64,000 bases of DNA from Oxyruncus cristatus (Eukaryota; Chordata; Aves; Passeriformes; Cotingidae). Every line of letters begins with the position of its first letter. The stretch's first letter is position 1. Shown piece by piece: positions 39,555 through 52,708 of the stretch. Position numbers and translations under genes: made by a program. The notes under the pieces were generated by a model. It did no database searches, was not told the DNA's origin, and worked only from the letters and a program-made list of their open reading frames with translations. The stretch is taken from contig VXAY01005956.1 of NCBI GenBank assembly GCA_013399855.1, positions 1,471,319 through 1,535,318 of the forward strand, read 5' to 3'.

Positions 39555-42253
39555 AACACAATGCTCGGCGCGTGCTCTGCAGGCTACACATGAAGTAATT
39601 TTACCTATCTGAATGGACTTCTCAAAAAACTTACTACAGATGAACAGCAGCTGCTTATTAAGGCCTTCAGTCTCTAAGAACACAACACTGCTGAAACACC
39701 ACCTTGTTATACTAATAAATGAGTCCTGCAAAATCTTCATAACCAGGTATATCGCTCTCTCTTCTGAAAAGTCTCAACCTCCCATTACTTCTAAGAACAG
39801 CACCTCAAACAGTCATATCTGAGATTTCAACCATATAAATTTTCTCTGATCTCCTAAATATATACTTTTTCTACTGGCTGAGACAAAGTGAACAAAATCA
39901 ATGAATGCTCCTCGTTAGTATTAATCAGTCTGAGCTGTGTACCAAGGAGCCAACCAACCTCAGTCCTTGTGTCGTTTGTTTCTTTTTTTAATTCACAAGA
40001 GTCAATTAATAATAAGAAGAATAGTGGGTAATACTTTGGCTAAAGCAAAAGAGCATAGAAAGTTCTGTACTTTGGAGAGGGAAGGTGATATTGGATTTTT
40101 AGCTCAGTGTTTGCATAGCTGCACAAGTTACAAAACTGCAAGAAATGTCAGCAATTGGCAATACATGAGCTCTAACTGGGTTTTGGCTATGGCAGATTAA
40201 TTCCACATCCAGTTTGTATATAATTCACTTAACACCTTTTCTTACTCAAGTTTTGCAATTTCCTGAATAAAATCCCCCTGAGAGTGAGCTGCACTCTCTG
40301 AGCAAACCCCCCTTGCAGCCACCAGGAGCATTGCTGTTTGCTCCGAAAGAAGCCGTGACGGGTAAATGCAGAAACGCTTATCAACCTGGAATTCAGATCA
40401 GCCTCCGGTTGTGATCCCTCGTTCCTTCTGGGCATCATCCACAAAAGCTGCATGGTGGGAAGGCTCCTCAGCCAGGCATGAGGCCAGATGCCAACAAGGG
40501 ATCAGAAGCATTCCTACCACAGCACGGTTTACCTGACGCCTTTTCTATTTGCAGCAGGAGGCAGCTCTGAACTAGCTCAGGGTGCTGACAAGGGGGCAAG
40601 TGATGTGCACATGACTGACAGCTGTGCCAAGATTAGCTGGAAACTGTGGCCTCCTAAACATCTGTAAGACACTGCGCCCCTCCTGTGTGAGCAGACGACA
40701 GCCCTGCTGCCCTGGAGCAGTTGAGAACTCACCAAGGCACCACCGGGCTGGGAGCAAGGAGGCTCTGCCTGCCCGGGGAGGTGGGCTCCGACCACCCCTC
40801 AGGCCATGCCTGCAGGTTGCTAAAAGGACTGACAGTGCTGAAGGCATTCCTCATTATCCATCACAACACTGTAATCCCACAAAAAGCTAGTGGATAGCTG
40901 TAGTAGGACCGCATGACACCGCTGCACTCTGCCCAAGTGAGGTGCATGTGGGCACTTTCATTCCACCCTCAAGCATTGTTTGCCCCAAGTTAATGAATTA
41001 TTCACAGATTTCCTGAGGACAGCTGACTTTTGCCTTAAGCACAAGTATTTTCAAGTATTAGAAGATATGCATCTAAAAAAAAAAAAAAGGAATCATCTAT
41101 TGGGCTTAACACAAAATAATCTCATATAAAAAGTATTTTTTAACAGCACATATCTACTTTATGGCACTGGTCTCTTAACTTCATGCTTATGAGTTAGGGA
41201 AACAGCCCCTTGGTGGATTACTTCTCATAGTTTGCTCAGTAATGTGTTTACAAAGCCATTGTTGCAACAAGATGCTTATATATTTTGATATACAGTCTGC
41301 ACTAAAACAGTACATCTTCAGAGATTTCATGCTTATTTCAAAAACCTATTTAAATGGTTCTTTACCTTCCCTCTCAGCAAAACACAACTTTATTGCCAGA
41401 TACTCCAGGGCTCCATAGTCCAGTCTGACAGTAATTAAGGCAGAATTAGTGGTGTTTTGCAGGAAATGGTAACAGTGGCAAGTGTTCATCAGGATGGGCT
41501 GAATTCATCTCTGACAGCAACTCCTCTCAAATAACCAACTTACTCTAGGAATTAATTCAACACTTGAAATTTCAAATAATGGCCTCTATTTTTAACTGAC
41601 ATTACTGAAGAAAATAACTCAGAGCCTGAGAAATGTTAAATGGATTTTATTTTCCTTTGTTAGAAAACTGCTCATCTACTCACTCCCTTTCTACTGTCTA
41701 TCAACAGTCTACTCCAGAAACCAGTGTTTTGTTAAGATGACAAAACACATCATTTCAACGCAACCTGCCCTTGATAATGGACGCTATTAATGACAAACAT
41801 CACCTCTAAGCCATGCCATGAACAATCCCGAACACATCATGAAAAATTTTGTGTTTGTGAACATCTGTAATGCTTCCTCTGACCCCATAATTCTACACTA
41901 CACCAATACTCAACAAATCCACTACTTGGGTAGTGCAGTCTAAAGAAAACTAAAGGTGCTCTTCTTTTTTCTGTGCACGCCTTCTACTTGAACTCAGACT
42001 CCAAACATGGTCTGGGGATTTTGCAATAAGTTCAGACACTAAGCTTTGGCAAAACTCTTCCAAAAACTTAATGCCATCTACATACAGCTGTTAAACTTTC
42101 ATCTAGCTATATAAAGTACTTACAATCCAATCTGTTTCTGCAGCAGTTTCCTAATTGTACAGAGCATCTAATCCAATTCAACATTATCTATTTGTCCATT
42201 AAGAAACACCCTTTTTCTGGTATGTAAAATCTACATTTTTATGTGGGGTTTGT

Positions 42254-42254
<1 letters not shown>

Positions 42255-42294
<40 letters not shown>

Positions 42295-42394
42295 NNNNNN
42301 NNNNNNNNNNNNNNNNNNNNNNNNNNNNNNNNNNTTTTTTTTTTTTTTTTTTTTTTTTTTTTGTTTTTTTTTTTGTTTTGTTTTTTTTTTTTTT
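42255..42394. repeat. Long poly(T) tract interrupted by an assembly gap
   Basis: T-runs of nearly 40 bases on the left (ending TAAA) and about 60 bases on the right, the latter interrupted by single G residues, flank the undetermined bases. The true length of this homopolymer is unknown. The sequence after it (from 42395) does not resemble a known retrocopy with a polyadenylation signal on the minus strand. Confidence 0.9.
42295..42334. other. Assembly gap of 40 N
   Basis: Forty consecutive N lie inside a poly(T) region. The homopolymer probably stopped sequencing or consensus calling. The gap length may be nominal. Confidence 1.
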
Positions 42395-43139
42395 AAAGAA
42401 GTAGAGAAAGGGTAGAAGACAGCAATCCCTACAGGGACTCTAGAAAGATGGGCTAGTGGCTGCTATGAGGCAGCATTCCCCTGTGTGCTAGGGGCTGGTT
42501 CTGGTCCTTGATGCCTTAGGAAGGTGGGCACAGCCCTCAGATCATCATCAAGGATGAGCGTGGGGAAAACCACTGACTGTGTTGCAACCTGATCTTCAAG
42601 GTTGTTTGATTTTGGGATGAGGGAGATTCCTGGATAAAGTGGAAAGGAGCAGAAAATCCTTAAGGTGACCCTCAGAACCTCTTCCCTTCAGGTTGCAACT
42701 GCATTCTGCTCTCCATGGGGAAAAAAACAACTTAACCTCCTTTAGCAGTGAAGGACTTGCACTATTATCTCCCTCTGACTGTTGCATTGATTAGACTGGA
42801 AAATGAGTAACTTTTATCACACTTGATCTGGAATAGCACTATCTAGCTTATGTTTATCCCTTTACATCTACAGAACAGGTAATTGCATGGATCCTGGGAG
42901 TCAGACGAGACACTGTGATGTCTCTTTTGATCCCTGGTGTCAGGTTAAAAGAGAAAAAACTATAAAGTTAACCTGTGATTTAACACTGGCCACTGTCTGG
43001 CTCCTGCTGCCAGTCTGGTCTGAGGGGTTCAGACCTTTGTGAGTTGTGTGTCTGGCTCCCTTCTCACCTGTGCTGGATTCAGCAGCGTGTGCTCTGAATG
43101 CCAACAGATTTCAAAAAAAAACTAAAAAAGAGTAATTTC

Positions 43140-43158
43140 TTTTTTTTTGGGGGGGGGG
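43140..43158. repeat. T9-G10 homopolymer junction
   Basis: Nine T directly followed by ten G. A low-complexity run whose length may be affected by sequencing error. Confidence 0.9.
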
Positions 43159-46100
43159 TGCTTGTTTGTTTGGTTTTGGCTTTTTTTGCTTTCATTTCTC
43201 TCTTCCTTATTTTTTTCAGTACAGGGAAAGGGAGATTATTTCAATTAAGAGCCTGCCACTGACATTTGTAAGCAACCTTTCTTCAGCTGAGTGCAGCAGT
43301 TGCAGTTTTAAGTTTCTCTGCTTCTGTCAGGATCTAATTTTCAAGGCCCCGTTGCCATGGCAGCAAGTTGGAATTTTAATCCAGTACTAAAGGTCAAGAC
43401 AGGTCACCAGTTTCAGTTCCTCTTCAATCTCCCCATAAAGAGTCACAAAAAGAAGCTGAGATAAAGGTCTGACCCAACAAAAAATTCCAGTCTAGCACAC
43501 AGCCAGACTTGAAGCTCTATGATTTGTATAGGCTTTCAAATTTGTCTGGAACTATTAAAATTCATGCTAAATCAAATACGGGCAGCACTGATTTGCTTCC
43601 CTCTCCCTGCAGAAAAGCACATATATGTACTTAAAACACAGTTACGTGCATGTAATTTAGCAGGGACACACAAAAACCAAATACTCAGTGGAGCCTAACA
43701 GGTAAATAGATGTGAAAGCAACTCCCTCATTACTGCAGATATTTACTGTCTCTGCAGACTCTCAGATGAGCCTAACAGCTGCACTTAGGTCTTTCTTGAC
43801 AGTACGATGTAGATGAGCCAACATCTTTCCTTCAAAACCTGTAAAGATCTTTTTGTGAAGCATTTTGACTAAACAAGACTTTCCAGTAAGGGACAATTTC
43901 CTGGAAGCTAAAGCACCTTCAGATTTTGTTTACTATTTTTATCTTGAAGGGTAAACAGCTCCTGTGGAAATTAGAAAACAATCAGTTATTTGCCAGTTTT
44001 CCGGGCCCCCTCCTGTGTTTCAATAACATGGATATTATTTAAACAATTGGTTTGTACCTAGTGGAGTAAGGCTACAGACATCACCCTCCTCCTCCAGGGC
44101 TACATCATTTTTTTGGAAAGCTGCAGTTACAGCAATAGGAAAGTCTCAAAACATGTTTTTCTGAGATGCATGGACACAAGTGAGGGAAGCAGCTCTTCCT
44201 CCAGGAATTCAGAGCAGTAATTAGCCCAGCAGTGGGGAGTATTTTCCTTTTTCACCGTTTCGGAGGATGTGCTTGTAAGGTACAGCTATTCTGAATCTGT
44301 GGCTCCAAGGGCTATCCAAGACAGAGGATAATGCAGTGACCGTGGCCTAGCCCCGTGGGGTGTTGTGAGAACTTCACTTCATAAAAAACAAGCCCTCTGG
44401 CCAGAAAATTGATAGGCTTCAGAGCCCTGCTGAGCCCTCTGCCCAAAGGATAATGGTAGCAATATAAGTTCCTCTGGATAGAGAGTGTAAAGCTGAGAAA
44501 AATGTGGTGGATTATTGGGGTTGTCAGAGGGATTCAGAGGAAAGATGCCAAGGATTAAGTTGGGACATTAGGAAAAGTGGCTGTTGGTCTTATCTAGGGT
44601 ATTTAGGACACAAACTGGGAGTTTCAAGCCCATTCTGGTATTATGAATGCGAAGCTTCCTGGCAAAATCCATTCTTCTCTCCAGCTTATCCCCCATTTCC
44701 GATTACAGCTATTTTGCACCATGGTGCAGATGAATCTGGGTGACAACTTTCTCTGTCTCAGGCTACTGAAGTCTACAAAGCCAGTAAGCCATGACAGGAA
44801 GAATGAAAGGGAATGGAGCAAAGAGCACCAGGAAGAAGAAGCCAGAGAGAGAAATGGGTTGGCTCTGGACCTGAAATTTACTGACAGGTCAGAGTTAAGA
44901 CAAAGGGAGCCGGGTGAGGTCCAAGTTATGGTGGCCAGAAAGCCAAGCAAAAGTTTGTGCATATGTATTTTATCAGCAAGTGTGCAGGTCACAAAAAAAA
45001 ATGGGTAGGAGAGGTACCGAGTGTGGCTTCCTCTGCTCTATCCTGATTAAGTTTTCAGTTTTACTGAGTAGATTTGTTTTTCCAAGTGAATGTTTGAAGT
45101 CGCACTGAAGTTCGGAAGTGATTCCATCCCACAGAAATGTAAATTGGGAGGTCGGTTTGAGACTGGCCTCAAGCCATAAAGGCACAACATATGCTGCTGC
45201 CTGTGAAAAACCTCTTTAAATACAGGGAAACCTGTGGCAGATTTGCAGTCTAACCAGTTTCCAAAATGGGAACTGATATGTAGCGGACAGGGAAATACAT
45301 CAGGGATCCAAACATGTTACTGCGTGTCATTTACCTCTCTCTATTAATCCTGACACTTTCAATGGTTGCAGTTCAGTGATTGCATGCACTTGGCAGTGAT
45401 GCAGCAGTGCATCCTCCTTGAGAACAAAGTGTTTCAGCTGCTACTCATTAGTGAGGGCAAATAAATGTTGACTTTTTAATGGGGGGTTATGCAGTATCAG
45501 AGGAATCTCAAAAGGTTCACTGGTCACTTGAGTTGCAATCAGCAATGCTGGCAAGAATGCAGTTGGTTGGCTTGTTTTAGTCTTAAGGACAGTAAGTCTC
45601 TGATTGGCAAGAAAAATCATTCAACATTGATCAGTAAAATATCAGGGAATTAATTTAGTTCTGTTCCACAATCTTTTAAACTGATTTATAAACATGTCAG
45701 GAGAAAGAGATCATGGAAAAGAATGTATTAGGAAATAACTTTATTTTGACAGGGAGGTTAAACTGTATGTGAGCAGCTGGATAATAAAAACAAATTAAAA
45801 GTCTAATTTAGGAATTATTTTGAATAATGGGCTTATCTTCAAATATACAGGGCTTCTAATGACGACACTGGAGTTTAATGTATTTCACATCAGCTGAAAT
45901 ATTTTGCAAGTTTGCTTCTATAGGCAACTGTCCACAGGAAATACTTGTATATTTTATTCCAAATTATTTTGTAGTTTGCTTGAAAGGCAAAGCTCAAAGC
46001 AGAGAGAAAAAAAATAATACAATCCTGACTATCACTGCTCCAAACCCAAGAACCTATGAGGCAAAAGGATGCAAAGCAAACTTCTAACTTACAAAACAAA

Positions 46101-47354
46101 ACGGTAAATATGAAAGATGAATGACACCTTCTCAAAAGAGACCCTTCCAGTTTCACTTGCTATTTGTCCCTTTAATACAGTGCACTGGAGCTCTCTAAAG
46201 ATTAATGGAGTTCCAATTACATGCCACTGTTGTTTCACTTATCATAATTTGTACATGGCAGTGCGAGGCCCTTGTATTCATGACTTTCCCAGTTTACCCA
46301 GAGGGAATATCTTTGGAACTTCCTACTTCTAACAAACAGGCATTACTTAGTCTAACGATTAAGGCTTGCCACGCTCGCTAAGTGAACGTGAGCTCTGACA
46401 GAAAGCAGAGTATCAACACTGCGGGATCAATGGACACTCCCACGCTTTAATATGATCAATTAGTAATACTAAGACTTCAGATTCTCCAGTGTGTTACACC
46501 TGGGCTTCATTGTGACTGGAACACAGATATAGAGTCGATACGTACATAGAAACATTCTTCCTATTCCAATTGGAGATGCATTTTTATATTTTTGGTTCAC
46601 GGTACATTTTTGGAAATGATGCATGAACATTAAGTGAATCCAGCTTGTTTTGTTTTGTTTTTTTTAACTGATTCCTTTCAAGGTTAAAAATTCATCAGTG
46701 CTTCTTGATTTGAATGTTCTGAATAGTTTTGAATAACAACATTACTTGTTGTTGCAATATCCAATATACAATCCTTGGTGTAAAATCCTCTTGATGTCTG
46801 ATTACTCTTCATAAGGACCTCATGCTGATTCATTTCAAACCGTGAATTACCTTTAATTCATAGCTTGAACATGCTGCCAAATTTTGTTTTCTATGCTCCC
46901 AGGTGGCTGTCCCTGACACAGTGGAGAACTTCCAAAAAGCCATTAGATACTTATGAAAAGTAGTTAGATGTCAAGAAGCACATTTCCATTTTCAAACACG
47001 CTTCCATGAAGTATTATGATAATATTTGGGATTGAAAAAGTGCTGGTATTTATTTGCACTTTTTTAGAACCGTGAAGTGAAATCCTGGCCCAACTGAAAA
47101 CAGTGCTGAACCCCTTTAGAAAAATCCTCGCTGAAATACGACAGAAAGATTTTCAGCTGCTTGTTTTGGTTTTGAGCTCCCTTTATTTAGCTGTTCTCTA
47201 GTCCCCACACCGGTTGTGTATCATTAAGTATGATGGATAACAAAAACTCCATAAAGATAAAACAAGTCGGTTTTGTCTGATCCATAAAAATTTGCTGCTC
47301 CAAGTTTTTAATGGTTTCCGGTAGTTCACTGAGCCCATGAGAAGGGCCTTTTAA

Positions 47355-47372
47355 TACTGTATTAATACAGTA
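47355..47372. repeat. Perfect 18-bp palindrome
   Basis: TACTGTATTAATACAGTA equals its own reverse complement. It is A+T-rich and could be chance or a cruciform-prone site. Confidence 0.9.
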
Positions 47373-50300
47373 AGTATAGGAAGTAATTTTATGACAGGGG
47401 AAGAATACCATTATGATTACATTCTTCTTTTTAGCTAGGCTTTTATGGAAACTACCCAAGACTACTCTGCAGTATGATTTCGAAACACAGGATGTGCTTG
47501 ATTAAAAAGGTTCTGGGTGGTTTCCAGCTGGAAAGAGGCCAAATGCTAACAACCAAAACAGAACAAAAGAACTGGATGTTTGAGGATGACATACTTGCAA
47601 TGGTAATTATATAACAGAAACCCAAGTCATGAGCTGAGTTCGTACCCTCGAATTCATGGAAGTTGACAGAAAATCCTTCGCAGTGCAATGGGTTGCACCT
47701 TATCTGTTCCTGCTTACTATGCTTCACAGTAAACAAATCAGAGCAGATTGGCTGAAAAATGACCGCACAAACACCCAGCAGAGATTCACAGTGCCTCTGA
47801 AATTAAAAATAGGGAAGCCAAGTGCTGCAGATCTACATAGCCTGATTTCAGCTGTAAAAACTCACCACGATATACACACGTGGATGCACATGAGCGTTCA
47901 AAATTTCATTTGCAAGAGTTTTCGAGTAGAAATCAGAATCTGAGGTGATTTGTATGTACACATACTCATGTACAACACGGGTGCAGAATTCAGACACAAT
48001 CCCAACTACCCCACCTTCTATTTTACCTGCTGCAGAGCAGTGGGGATTCGGTTTTTCCAGCATGTGGATGTAACCAAGTACACTGACATATTACAAAAAG
48101 GATGAAATTCGTATTTCAGAAAGCTTTACTTAGACAAGAAGTCATGCATCTTGTATCATCCTACAAAAGCAGCACGTTAGTCAATTACCTAGCAGTATAT
48201 TGTCCCCATTCTTCCCCTTAGAACTTGCACCTGAAAGGTTATCTTGCAAAGATCATAAATCCCTTTGGTCCCATCTTCCATGACGCCAATGTTCTCACAC
48301 CTGGTTTCTGTAATGACACATAGGCAGCTTGGCTTCTGGAGCAGAATGAAGTGTCATGAAGGTAAAGTATCTTTGTTCTGCATCGCTCGGCTAGCCATGG
48401 TATCACTCAGCCATGTGGTGAATGCAAGCACATTCCTACCAACTCCTATGGATTTTCCACAAAGCCAAGGGAATCTGTAGGACTGTCACTAGGACCAAGG
48501 CAAACGGAAAAGGTAAGTTTCACTTGAATTGTGAACTTACAGAAGTTGGGGAACAGTTAGAAACATATCCAGGTTAAAAGGGCTCTGAAAAAGCATACAG
48601 ATCAATGGAGTCAAGTTCAGTCAGATTTGATCAAACCGAAATACAGATAACGGACCCCACTGACAAAATACACAAGGAATTGGTGGGGGATGCAGTTTTG
48701 AAGTCAGTGACACCATGCTGTGTGCCTGACAGTGTAGCAACAGATGTAACTGGGGATAAGTTGGACTATAATTTCACTCCTATGCTCCAATATCCCTGAA
48801 ACCTACCAATGTTAGAAAGATTAAATCCTTCTTAATATAACTGCAGTCTGATAAATACTATGTTATTAAAATACACAGTGACTGCAGACTCTGTCTATCA
48901 ATCACAGTTCATTTGGATCACACTATCCAGCTCTCCTTGACACCATTGTGTCTTTCTGCCCCACTCTCCACTTTAATTTCATCATGTCCTCACGTCCTGT
49001 AATTCCCCGTGAAAGTGGTGGTAACTGCACACGCAGATCTAAGAAACAAATTGGCCTCGGAATACCAAGTCTCACAGCGGACTGTCTTCTAACCTCCCAA
49101 AGCCCCATGGAAATTCTTAGAAGCTGCCTTAACAATTTTTCTGCAGTAAAAGAGAAAAAGTGATAGTAATGGGTTAGCTGATCTTCATTTGGAAGCTAAA
49201 AATAAAAGTAGCTTTATTGCAGCTCTGATCTCTCATGTGTAAAATCTATCACCTACCATAAGAAGGCAGTTCATTGCAGCAGAAATCTGATTGATAGTAC
49301 TGGAACTTTAGATCAAGAAGCAGAACAGAGAGCAACTGGTTCATAAAATGTACTCAGTGTCTTCAGGTTTTATATCAGGCTTCCTATAGAGAGCTTTGGT
49401 CCCATTAAATGCGCTATATACCACTGAGCTCTGAAGCACTGTTCTTTTGAAATTCAGCTTATAACTATAAACCATGATTGACAAGTGTATTACTGTTGGT
49501 TACAAACTATTGAAATATTGTATTTTATGGTATACTCACTAAAATATTTTTCACAGTGGAATCCAAATACACTTGCTTTAGGAGAAAAATAATTTTAAGA
49601 TGTAATAATATCTTTTTACCTTTTTTTTTTCTGGTTTTGGGATATGCTTGATGTTAGATTTGGATCACTTAGATGTTCTGAAACATGAATGCACCCATTC
49701 TGTTCTGTTACCAAGAACAGTGGGTACTGTTGGCTAGATTCTTGAAAAAAAAGCAAGTCATTACTGGAAACAAAATAACAAAGGGCAAAAATTAATTTGC
49801 CACTAAAGTTAATAAATAAATACTATTTGCAGAAGTTAACCTATATATCATTACCATTCCTATCCAATCTTCATTTAATATGAAAAAAAAACCACTATTT
49901 AACTTTAAAATTGAGTCATTCGTTCAGCCACAATTTTGTACAGCTTTACTCAACCAACTTCAATTGAGTGAGTACTTCCATGATTTGACGAGTAAAGAAC
50001 TGGACCTTCAGTCTGGTGAGTAAATCAATGGATTTTGCACCCACATCCAGTCTAGTCCCACATTTCTTGCATGGTCACAGACAAATCACTGATCTCCAAC
50101 AAGTCCTTTCCTGTACACAAACTTGCACTAAGAATCACTATATTTAAATTCACTTTAAAAAACTTTGCAGGTGTCATGACACTGATTTTTCTTCCCCTAT
50201 AGAGATTTACTTAAAATAGTGTCTTTAGTAGATAAAGGACAACCATTAGAATAATTCTGAAGTAATTTTAAATTAACATATTGTATTTACCCAAATGGCA

Positions 50301-51077
50301 GTTAAGTTCTGCATTCAGTAGTTTAAAACACTTGAACACTAAAAAAACCAGCACCTCTGAACTGAAATCAGACCCACACGTTTTCATAAGCGTAAAAAAT
50401 CCCCCTGCTTTTCAAAGTTGCTATTTAATTCCTGCTTGTAAAATACTTTGAGAACCTGGGACAAAAGTGAAAAACCAGTTCAGTCCCAACTCATCGCTAC
50501 ATTACTGCAGCCTTACACCAGAGAAGCACCAAAGAGAAATGGTTTAACACAATGGAGAATCAGCTCTTCCACAATTTTCAACTGTCATATTTATAGATCA
50601 TCTGTGATTTTCAGCTGTTTCGAAGTGTATGAAACTCAAGAGTAGCTTTTCAACATCAGCTAGCAGAATTATTCTGTATGATGTGTTTTACTCTCTTTCA
50701 CTGTATGAATGTAAAAATTCCTGCATCATCTGTTCGTTGAGTTGCATTTTCTATTGTAAGAGGCTTAGTATCTGATGAGAGAAGCATAAAAGTGATTTAA
50801 TTTTGGCAAGCTGTAGAACTAAAATCAGCATTATTTCTGCTTAATAAACTCATCTTTCACACATACCTCTGTTAGCTAATGCTTAAAAAGAAGAAACAGT
50901 AATAAGCACTGAAAACATAAAACTGGTTTATGGCTAATTTTTAAGGACTACTGAGAACACCTGAACACCAGGACAAGATTATGAGCAGAGCTAGATTTTA
51001 GTTACCTTTGGAGAAATAAGCTCATTCTTTATGATAAATTTAAAATGAGATTTAAAGCTGGAAATAATAATACTTAC

Positions 51078-51129
51078 GACTTCTGTGGCACTGACTTAGT
51101 TGCAACTTTCCCTGCTGGATCACTCCACT
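51078..51129 (-). CDS. AFF3: AFF3 (LAF4) internal exon, immediately upstream of the DLKLS exon
   Basis: A 52-nt internal exon. On the minus strand it is preceded by a polypyrimidine acceptor ending in cctttgtttgcag and followed by a strong donor, AAGTC|gtaagta. It starts with two bases finishing a codon (probably Glu), encodes WSDPAGKVATKSVPQKS, and its last two bases (TC) join A from the next exon to make the final Ser. The equivalent place in AFF2 reads, as I recall it, KWNDPTTRASTKSVSFKS directly before MLEDDLKLSS. The xWxDP...TKSV..KS pattern just ahead of MLEDD thus supports orthology with an AFF gene independently of the other exon. The segment lies in the low-complexity linker upstream of the Ser-rich activation region and has no known fold. 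Its sequence differs from AFF2, so AFF3 is preferred, but I could not align it to a verified AFF3 protein. Confidence 0.8.
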
Positions 51130-52277
51130 CTGCAAACAAAGGAAACACATTTTCAAATGTCAAAAGATTACTGTAGAATTAAAATGCACCCAAAGCTGTC
51201 AGCCCATCTAATTATACTTGGTTTCACAACATGCCACAACGCGTAACATGTAATAAAAAATGGAACTGATCTGCTTTTGCACCACAGAAATTAATTTTTT
51301 AGCCTTTGTTTTATGGACGTTAAGTAAAAAAAGAAAATACCCAACCCTGACTGTTAGGACTGGGATGATAAAGACCTACTTTGTACATTGTATCCTGAGG
51401 TCAGATGTTGGGAGTCCTACAAAGAAGAACACACAAAATGTCAGCGTTAGTTAAATAAGATGAAGAAGGTAAGATATACATGGGCTTGCTAGATTAAGGG
51501 CATTGGCGTTATGCAAACAGGGAAGGAGATGGCACAGGGAAGGGATTGTGGGATTGTTAAGGCAGCACCAGTGACATTGGTTTAAAAAAAACATTAACTG
51601 TGGAGACAGAGCCCCACTGAGGGACCCTTCACAGCTCAGGAAAGAGCTTGCCCTCAGCTGTTGTAAATCTACAACCCCCCCCGTTATGGAGACACCACAC
51701 AGGTTCATACCCCAGTGGTCCAAGCCCTTTCCAGGCTTGGCCATGGATGTGTGTATGAGCCATCCACGACGTACAATTTAGAAAGCAGCATGAATGCAAC
51801 TCTGCATTAAATTCAGTGCCACTGCCTTTCTGTTGTTTGATCTCACTGCCTGAAAATACAGTAATCTTTTACTGACAGTCACTGTTTTTATTTGGACTGT
51901 GACACACAGGATTTGATAAAGACGCAGGAAGTAGATCTTCACTCAATGGAAATTGGTCCAAATCCAACGAAATCAATGGAAGTACAACAACTTTAAACCA
52001 GCAAAGAATCTGGCTTGCAACACTGAGCATGCTAATGCCAGGATTCTTGTTGGCTCACAATAACTAAGCTGCTTCCTTAATGTCACAGTCTTTTCTTGCT
52101 TAGTTTTTCTCCAGGCTTTACAGTCCACAGTGATTGTCATCAGCTTTCCTTCCAAGCAGAGTTTGATCATCTGAAATTAAGGTGTTATTTACAACCTCAT
52201 CTTACAGCCAGGCACTACTTTGCTGGAAGTGTTAGTTCTGTAGGATGTTAAAGTCATTAAAGCCCTCACTGCACTTC

Positions 52278-52355
52278 CTCTTAGGGCATTATTAGTTCCT
52301 AATATTATATTGTGCTGTCAGTCAGCCCCTTGTGAAGTAAATAATGCCCTAAGAG
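52278..52355. repeat. Palindromic element with 16-bp perfect terminal inverted repeats
   Basis: ctcttagggcattatt (52278-52293) and its exact reverse complement aataatgccctaagag (52340-52355) bound a 46-bp interior. Sixteen perfect pairs in an intron are unlikely by chance. The layout is that of a very short non-autonomous DNA transposon (MITE) or one of the old palindromic repeats such as Eulor types. There is no coding capacity and no clear target duplication. Confidence 0.7.
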
Positions 52356-52676
52356 TAAACATGGCACTTTAAATTTGAATGTCAAAGGGATAAATTGTTC
52401 TGATAAGTTCCGCCTCTTTTATCACACTTTTTTATATATATTTTTCATGAGGATACCTTTTTTTAATAGCCAAATTGAGAACTTCTAATAGTGCCCATCT
52501 CTGGTTTATATGGCTGCACAATCTAGCCACATCATGTCCTGCATGTATAATTTGGCCAGCCATAATAGATCTAAAGAGATGTTTTTAAGAGACATCGTTG
52601 TATTTTTTAAAGTAAAACTGGCAAACGTGGAAACATTTATGTGCTTGCCTATTTCCTGAAATGTTAGCTAAAAATA

Positions 52677-52708
<32 letters not shown>
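52677..52708. repeat. (AATC)8 microsatellite
   Basis: Eight perfect AATC units, preceded by an imperfect AAAT. Likely polymorphic in length. Confidence 0.97.

Larger units (their letters stand above)
14501..51077 (-). other. AFF3: Large intron (36.6 kb) between the two AFF exons
   Basis: The intron is bounded by a gtaagta donor at its high-coordinate end and a ttttttcag acceptor at its low end, and it interrupts a Ser codon in phase 2. The matching phases suggest that the flanking exons are consecutive, although a cassette exon of length divisible by three cannot be excluded. Mobile elements in it are a solo LTR (16065-17059) and CR1 ends (21690-21804, 27183-27249). It also has homopolymer tracts (15224-15253, 33421-33454, 34875-34894, 39540-39554), a hairpin (34998-35075), GC-rich patches (31740-31900, 37375-37870) and an assembly gap (42295-42334). 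Introns of this size are typical of AFF2 and AFF3 and atypical of AFF1 and AFF4. I see no coding exon or RNA gene in the rest. Confidence 0.75.

Noticed and set aside
40101..40130. tagctcagtgttt as a tRNA-derived SINE box A
   Set aside because: No box B at the right distance and no cloverleaf can be drawn.
42395..42800. Processed retrocopy behind the poly(T) tract
   Set aside because: No reverse-complement AATAAA near the tract, no target duplication and no recognisable coding body on the minus strand.
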